A DNA stretch of 12,102 nucleotides from assembly GCA_963847735.1 (NCBI GenBank), contig CAWKAV010000015.1, forward strand, positions 1-12,102, read 5' to 3'. Source of the stretch: CAWKAV01 sp963847735 (GTDB taxonomy: Bacteria > Desulfobacterota > Desulfuromonadia > Desulfuromonadales > BM103). This document shows, piece after piece, positions 8,159 to 12,102 of the stretch. The notes under the pieces were generated by a model that saw only the letters and a program-made list of their open reading frames with translations, did not search any database and was not told where the DNA came from. A program made the position numbers and the translations under genes. Every line of letters starts with the position of its first letter. The first letter of the stretch is position 1.

Positions 8159-9211
8159 TTAAATACGGCGACGAAGCTGAACGGCAAACCATAGCCGGAC
8201 CAGCACTGCGGCAACAAAACTACCAACACGATGATTCGTCAGTGGTTCAAACCACCGATCGAACCAGTTCAGCCAACAACCTGGTTTTTGCGGGTGGCCG
8301 AGGTTGCCCAGATAGGCCTTTCGACAATCCATGGCCAGGCCTATCTGCCAGGCCTGACCGCGCACATAAGCCCCGGTAGCCATCCACAGTAACCATTTTT
8401 GACGAGATGCCATCTTGGACAGAAGTTCATCAATCAAACGATAAAAAGGTGCCAGCTGCAACGGTCTGGCCTTGTCCTGTTGTTGATAAATTTCCGGGGC
8501 CTTGGCAAAAAAGTCCAACCAGCCGACCGCCAGAAAATTCATCATCAAGGCATTGAGCGTTTGCCGGGCACGCAATCCTTCGGTTTCAAAACGGCGGGCA
8601 GAAGTGATGATCTCTCCCGGCAGAAGGAGCCACTCCCCCTGATTGCGAATCTGTTCCGCCATTGTGGTGTCTTCCATAACCGGCAGGTCTTCGCGAAAAG
8701 GACCCACTTGGTCGAGAAAGGAACTCCGGATCAGCATTCCCTGGTCCCCATGAACGCAACCTGCCCTGCCTAAACGCGCCTTGGTTTCATAGTAGAACAA
8801 AGCAAAATCATTGCCACCTGAATCACGTTCAAAGCGCAGAGCGAACCGGCCTGCGACTGCTGTTCCGGATCGGCCCTGGTAGTCCCGCATCGATTCCAGC
8901 GCCCGTTGCAGTTGGAGATGGTCATGCAATCGGCTGTCTGCATGGAGAAACAGCAGCCAGTCAGACCTGGCGATTTCGGCACCGGCATTCAATTGACGGC
9001 CGCGACCTCTTGGGCCGACCAGACATGTGCCGGCAAGACCCTTCTCCAAAAAGAATCTCTTTGCACCCTCGATTGTCGAGTCCACCGAGCCGCCGTCGGA
9101 AACAATGATTTCAGTCTTGACGTTTTTTTGACCAGCCAGGTCGGATAGCAACAGAGGCAAGGTTTCTGCCTCGTTCAGGGTCGGGACAATAATTGAAAGT
9201 TCCGTTTTCAT
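8159..9211 (-). CDS. Family 2 glycosyltransferase, TIGR04283-like, with C-terminal extension
   Basis: 350 residues. The N-terminal 230 are a GT-A glycosyltransferase: nucleotide-sugar start SIIVPTLNEAETLPLLLSDL (6-25), EIIVSDGGSVDST (about 34-46), PRGRGRQLNAGA (about 67-78), and LLFLHADSRL (about 86-95), where HAD holds the metal-binding acidic residue. A later VMEDTTMAEQIR block fits the catalytic-base region. The GRGRQLNAGA and FLHADS pair is typical of the TIGR04283 group (rSAM/selenodomain-associated transferases), usually about 220-240 residues. The roughly 120-residue tail (LNALMMNFLAVGWLDFFAKA, later SFVAAVLVRLWFAVQLRRRI) has amphipathic to hydrophobic helices and a basic end, suggesting membrane association. 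Donor and acceptor are unknown. It starts 77 bp after the metK stop, behind a hairpin, and precedes the thioesterase by 21 bp. Confidence 0.85.
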   Translation of the reverse strand: MKTELSIIVPTLNEAETLPLLLSDLAGQKNVKTEIIVSDGGSVDSTIEGAKRFFLEKGLAGTCLVGPRGRGRQLNAGAEIARSDWLLFLHADSRLHDHLQLQRALESMRDYQGRSGTAVAGRFALRFERDSGGNDFALFYYETKARLGRAGCVHGDQGMLIRSSFLDQVGPFREDLPVMEDTTMAEQIRNQGEWLLLPGEIITSARRFETEGLRARQTLNALMMNFLAVGWLDFFAKAPEIYQQQDKARPLQLAPFYRLIDELLSKMASRQKWLLWMATGAYVRGQAWQIGLAMDCRKAYLGNLGHPQKPGCWLNWFDRWFEPLTNHRVGSFVAAVLVRLWFAVQLRRRI

Positions 9212-9237
9212 TGCGCCGATAAGCTTCTAACGCAGAC

Positions 9238-9263
9238 GGGCGGACCGTTATAACGATCCGCCC
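9238..9263 (-). terminator. GC-rich hairpin after metK, terminator-like but lacking a T-run
   Basis: GGGCGGACCGTT (9238-9249) and AACGATCCGCCC (9252-9263) pair over 12 bases with one wobble and a 2-base loop. It is centred in the 77-bp gap between metK and the glycosyltransferase gene. Neither side has a run of T, so it may only weaken readthrough or stabilise the metK 3' end. Confidence 0.5.
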
Positions 9264-9288
9264 GCAAATTCGCTACATGTACCAAAAT

Positions 9289-10458
9289 CTAAATTCCAGC
9301 TCTTTTCTTCAACGAATCAATACGATCGGTACGTTCCCAGGTAAACTCGGGCAGTTCACGGCCAAAGTGGCCATAAGCAGCCGTCTTGAGGTAAATCGGA
9401 CGCAGCAAGTCGAGGGTTTGAATAATGGCACGCGGGCGCATATCAAATTCTTCCTGGGCAACCCGGGCAATGTCGTTGGACGGGATCTTGCCGGTGCCAA
9501 AGGTATTGATCATAACCGAAACCGGCTCTGCGACACCGATTGCATAGGCAAGTTGAACTTCACATTTGTCGGCAAGACCTGCTGCAACGATGTTCTTGGC
9601 AACGTAGCGGGCCATGTAAGAGGCGCTACGGTCAACCTTTGACGGGTCTTTCCCGGAGAAGGCGCCACCACCATGTGAGCCCTGGCCGCCATAGGTGTCA
9701 ACGATGATTTTCCGTCCGGTCAGACCGCAGTCACCCATCGGCCCGCCAATCACAAACCTGCCCGTCGGGTTGATGAAATACTTGGTTCTTTCATCGAGCA
9801 GGTTATGCGGAATAACCTTGCGCACAACCTCTTCGATAATTGCTTCCTTAAGGTTTTCGTAAGTCACATCCGGTGCGTGTTGAGAGGAAACGACCACTGT
9901 GTCAACCCGGATCGGTTTGTCATTGATGTACTGGATCGAGACCTGCGATTTGCTGTCAGGGCGCAGGAAATTAAGCAGCCCGCTCTTGCGCACTTCAGCC
10001 AGCCTTTTGGTCAGCTTGTGGGCAAAAGTAATCGGCATGGGCATCAGCTCAGGCGTCTCGTTGCAGGCGTAACCGAACATCAGCCCCTGGTCACCGGCAC
10101 CCTGCTCGGCAAACATGCCCTGGCCTTCCGTTACACCCTGAGAGATATCCGGAGACTGTCGGTCGATAGTGGTGAGTACCGCACAGGTTTCATAGTCAAA
10201 ACCCATTGATGAATCGTCGTAGCCAATCTCCTTTATGGTTTGACGGACGATATCCGGCATATCGACATAGGCACTGGTGGTAATTTCACCGGCAATCATC
10301 GCCATGCCTGTGGTAACGAGAGTTTCACAAGCGACCCTGGCCGCGGGGTCCTGGGCGATTATCGCATCGAGGATCGCGTCTGAAATCTGGTCTGCAACCT
10401 TGTCGGGGTGACCCTCGGAAACGGATTCGGAAGTAAACAGGAAATCTGTCATTGCCAT
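9289..10458 (-). CDS. metK: S-adenosylmethionine synthase (methionine adenosyltransferase)
   Basis: Makes S-adenosylmethionine from methionine and ATP, releasing phosphate and pyrophosphate; cytosolic, normally a tetramer needing Mg and K. It is 389 residues and unbroken, the usual bacterial length. Visible marks: SEGHPDKVADQISDAILD (about 14-31) with the catalytic His, the signature GAGDQGLMFGYA (about 119-130), GGPMGDCGLTGRKIIVDTYG, and the phosphate-binding GGGAFSGKDPSKVDRSA (about 266-282). The start at 10458 has AGGAG nine to ten bases upstream; a second in-frame ATG at 10452 is possible but farther from that site. It is 123 bp from the ptsI stop with its own likely promoter, so it is probably a separate unit. 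No SAM riboswitch and no copy of the sahR operator is seen upstream. Confidence 0.98.
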   Translation of the reverse strand: MAMTDFLFTSESVSEGHPDKVADQISDAILDAIIAQDPAARVACETLVTTGMAMIAGEITTSAYVDMPDIVRQTIKEIGYDDSSMGFDYETCAVLTTIDRQSPDISQGVTEGQGMFAEQGAGDQGLMFGYACNETPELMPMPITFAHKLTKRLAEVRKSGLLNFLRPDSKSQVSIQYINDKPIRVDTVVVSSQHAPDVTYENLKEAIIEEVVRKVIPHNLLDERTKYFINPTGRFVIGGPMGDCGLTGRKIIVDTYGGQGSHGGGAFSGKDPSKVDRSASYMARYVAKNIVAAGLADKCEVQLAYAIGVAEPVSVMINTFGTGKIPSNDIARVAQEEFDMRPRAIIQTLDLLRPIYLKTAAYGHFGRELPEFTWERTDRIDSLKKRAGI

Positions 10459-10496
10459 GGTTTTTTACTCCTAAGAAATGTCTTTGCGGAAGCGGA

Positions 10497-10525
10497 ACAT
10501 TAATCTTTTACGCTGTCACTGTCAA
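10497..10525 (-). promoter_or_regulatory. Likely sigma70 promoter of metK
   Basis: On the minus strand a consensus -35 TTGACA (10520-10525) is followed by a 17-base spacer and TAATGT (10497-10502), a moderate -10 match. Transcription would begin near 10490, giving a leader of about 30 bases that includes the AGGAG site. Confidence 0.5.
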
Positions 10526-10581
10526 GCTTTCTGGCGTCTGGCAAAGGCAATCAAGAACAAAAGAAAGATTTTCGATCCCTT

Positions 10582-12102
10582 CTAGAATTGTCTTTCGGCG
10601 AACACCTGCGGATAACGCTGACGCATTTCCTTTGCCAGATCAGCGGCAACATCATCCGCCGTTGAATGCTTCAGAAGACTCTCGAGAATCTCCTGAACTT
10701 CTGAATACTTAACCTGGCGCATGATGCGTTTTACCCTCGAGATACTTGAGGCATTCATAGACAGCTCGTCAAAGCCGAGCGCGATCAATACCAGAGAATA
10801 CATATCCTCGCCGGCCATCTCGCCACACATCCCTACCTCGATTCCTGCAGACTTTGCCGCCTTGCAGACACGCAACAAGGCCTGCAGGACAGCAGGGTGC
10901 ATCGGTTCGTATAGATAGGCAACGTGCTCATTGCCGCGATCGATTGCCAGGCAGTACTGAATCAGGTCATTGGTACCGACTGAGAAGAAGTCGACCTCCT
11001 TCGCCAGCATGTCGGCGATCAGCACCGCGGCAGGGGTTTCCACCATGATGCCGATCTCTACCTGATCACCATAGGGGATGCCAGCGGAGCGAAGGTCCTG
11101 TCGTTCCCGCTCGACAAACTGCTTGCAGGCACGGACTTCGGCGACACCGGAAATCATCGGGAACATAATACGGACCGGTCCGGACACGGCGGCTCTGAGG
11201 ATCGCCCTCAATTGCACCCTGAAAAGGTTGACCTCTTTCAGAGAGAAACGAACGGCACGCAGCCCCATGGCCGGATTGACTTCATCTGCGAGGTTGAACT
11301 CCGGGACAAATTTATCGCCACCGACATCCAGTGTCCTGATGGTGACCGGGTAAGGGGCCATCTGCTCAAGCGCCGAGCGATAGACCGCAACCTGTTCGTC
11401 TTCCGACGGCGGACCCTCTCCGGACATAAACAGGAACTCGGTGCGGAACAATCCGATGCCTTGTGCACCGTGCTCTCTCGCCGCAGCGATCTCTTCGACA
11501 AAATCTATATTACTGCGCAGGGCCAGAGTGAACCCGTCCAGGGTTTCTGCAGGGAGCCCTTTGAATTTAAGAAGTTCGGTTTCCTGATAATCGTACGCCT
11601 GCTTCTTTTGCAGGTAATCACGAAAGGTTTCCTGTGATGGCCTCAGGATCACGGTCCCCGTGTTGCCATCGATGATCATCGGAATGCCATTAGGAACCAG
11701 TGATGTCACCGTTTCCAAGCCGAGCACGGCCGGGATTCCGATTGAACGGGCCAGGATCGCCGTGTGCGAAGTCCGACCGCCTATATCCGTGACAAAGCCG
11801 ACCACCTTGCTCTTGTCAATCTGTACCGTATCAGCTGGAGAGAGGTCGTGCGCAACGACTATCACCTGTTCATCGATGTCCGCCAGAGACTCGCGGGTTT
11901 CGCCGAGCAGGTTGCGCATCAGGCGGTCGCCGATCGAGTCGATGTCCGAATGTCGTTCGCGCAGATATTCGTCGCTGATCTTGTCGAAAGACCCGGCGGA
12001 TCTTCCGCAGCACACGGTTCAGGGCGCCCTCGGCGTTAATCAATTCATCCTTGATCAGTTTGAGGGTCTCACCGATCAGCATTTCGTCTTGCAGGATCAG
12101 TC
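10582..12102 (-). CDS. ptsI: PTS enzyme I, phosphoenolpyruvate-protein phosphotransferase (5' end outside window, one frame break)
   Basis: Transfers phosphate from phosphoenolpyruvate to a histidine of its own and then to HPr, the first step of the phosphotransferase system; cytosolic dimer. Visible marks: phospho-His site GGRTSHTAILARSIGIPAVL, PEP-domain Arg block GIGLFRTEFLFM, TIRTLDVGGDKF, FSVGTNDLIQYCLAIDRGNE, and the catalytic Cys in GMCGEMAGED. About 505 residues are present. The missing N-terminal part would include most of the HPr-binding domain. The rightmost piece (LILQDEMLIGETLKLIKDEL) is in another frame from the rest; joining NRVLRKI to AGSFDKISDEYLRER near 12000 by removing one C restores the family pattern. 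In this bacterial group the PTS is often regulatory or limited to one or two sugars. That is family knowledge, not visible here. A ptsH gene may lie beyond the right edge. Confidence 0.96.

Noticed and set aside
9805..10209. Plus-strand open frame opposite metK
   Set aside because: metK is intact and highly conserved on the minus strand; the plus frame is a by-product of its codon usage.
10459..10581. SAM riboswitch ahead of metK
   Set aside because: The likely promoter leaves only about 30 bases of leader, too short for an aptamer, and no SAM-box core is visible.

Overview
The window reads as a chromosomal segment of a Desulfuromonadales-type deltaproteobacterium (Geobacter/Desulfuromonas/Pelobacter relatives). 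This is inferred from a roughly 20-heme c-type cytochrome with a MopE-like Asp/Cys motif and a beta-rich N-terminal module, an ArsR-type regulator fused to a methyltransferase directly ahead of ahcY, and a neighbouring PTS enzyme I. No rRNA, tRNA, CRISPR array or insertion sequence is visible. Apart from a possible 3' end of a plus-strand gene at the left edge, every convincing gene is on the minus strand, so transcription runs right to left.

Layout in transcription order: ptsI (10582 to beyond the right edge, 5' part missing); metK (9289-10458) behind its own likely sigma70 promoter; a hairpin (9238-9263); a family 2 glycosyltransferase (8159-9211); a hotdog thioesterase (7742-8137); a clear inverted-repeat operator (7680-7701); a sahR-like ArsR/methyltransferase fusion (6729-7658) and ahcY (5243-6701) in one unit; a strong terminator (5182-5219). 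A 764-bp gap (4479-5242) follows, holding hairpins, a second terminator and a possible small gene. Then come the giant multiheme cytochrome (start 4478), a secreted protein of unknown function (257-1103) and a strong terminator (201-229).

Two themes stand out. The right half is an S-adenosylmethionine cycle neighbourhood: MetK makes SAM, AhcY removes S-adenosylhomocysteine, and the sahR-like regulator probably controls ahcY through the operator at its own promoter. The left half is an envelope electron-transfer unit: a cytochrome with 20 CXXCH motifs, one MopE-like motif and two tandem 49-residue six-cysteine repeats resembling Lin12/Notch repeats, followed by a secreted partner.

Caution: the reading frame is broken by single-base shifts about nine or ten times, including in the housekeeping genes ahcY and ptsI. 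In each case the protein continues sensibly in another frame. Sequencing or assembly indels are the simplest explanation, so the affected genes are described as rebuilt across the breaks. metK, the glycosyltransferase, the thioesterase and the sahR-like gene are intact.
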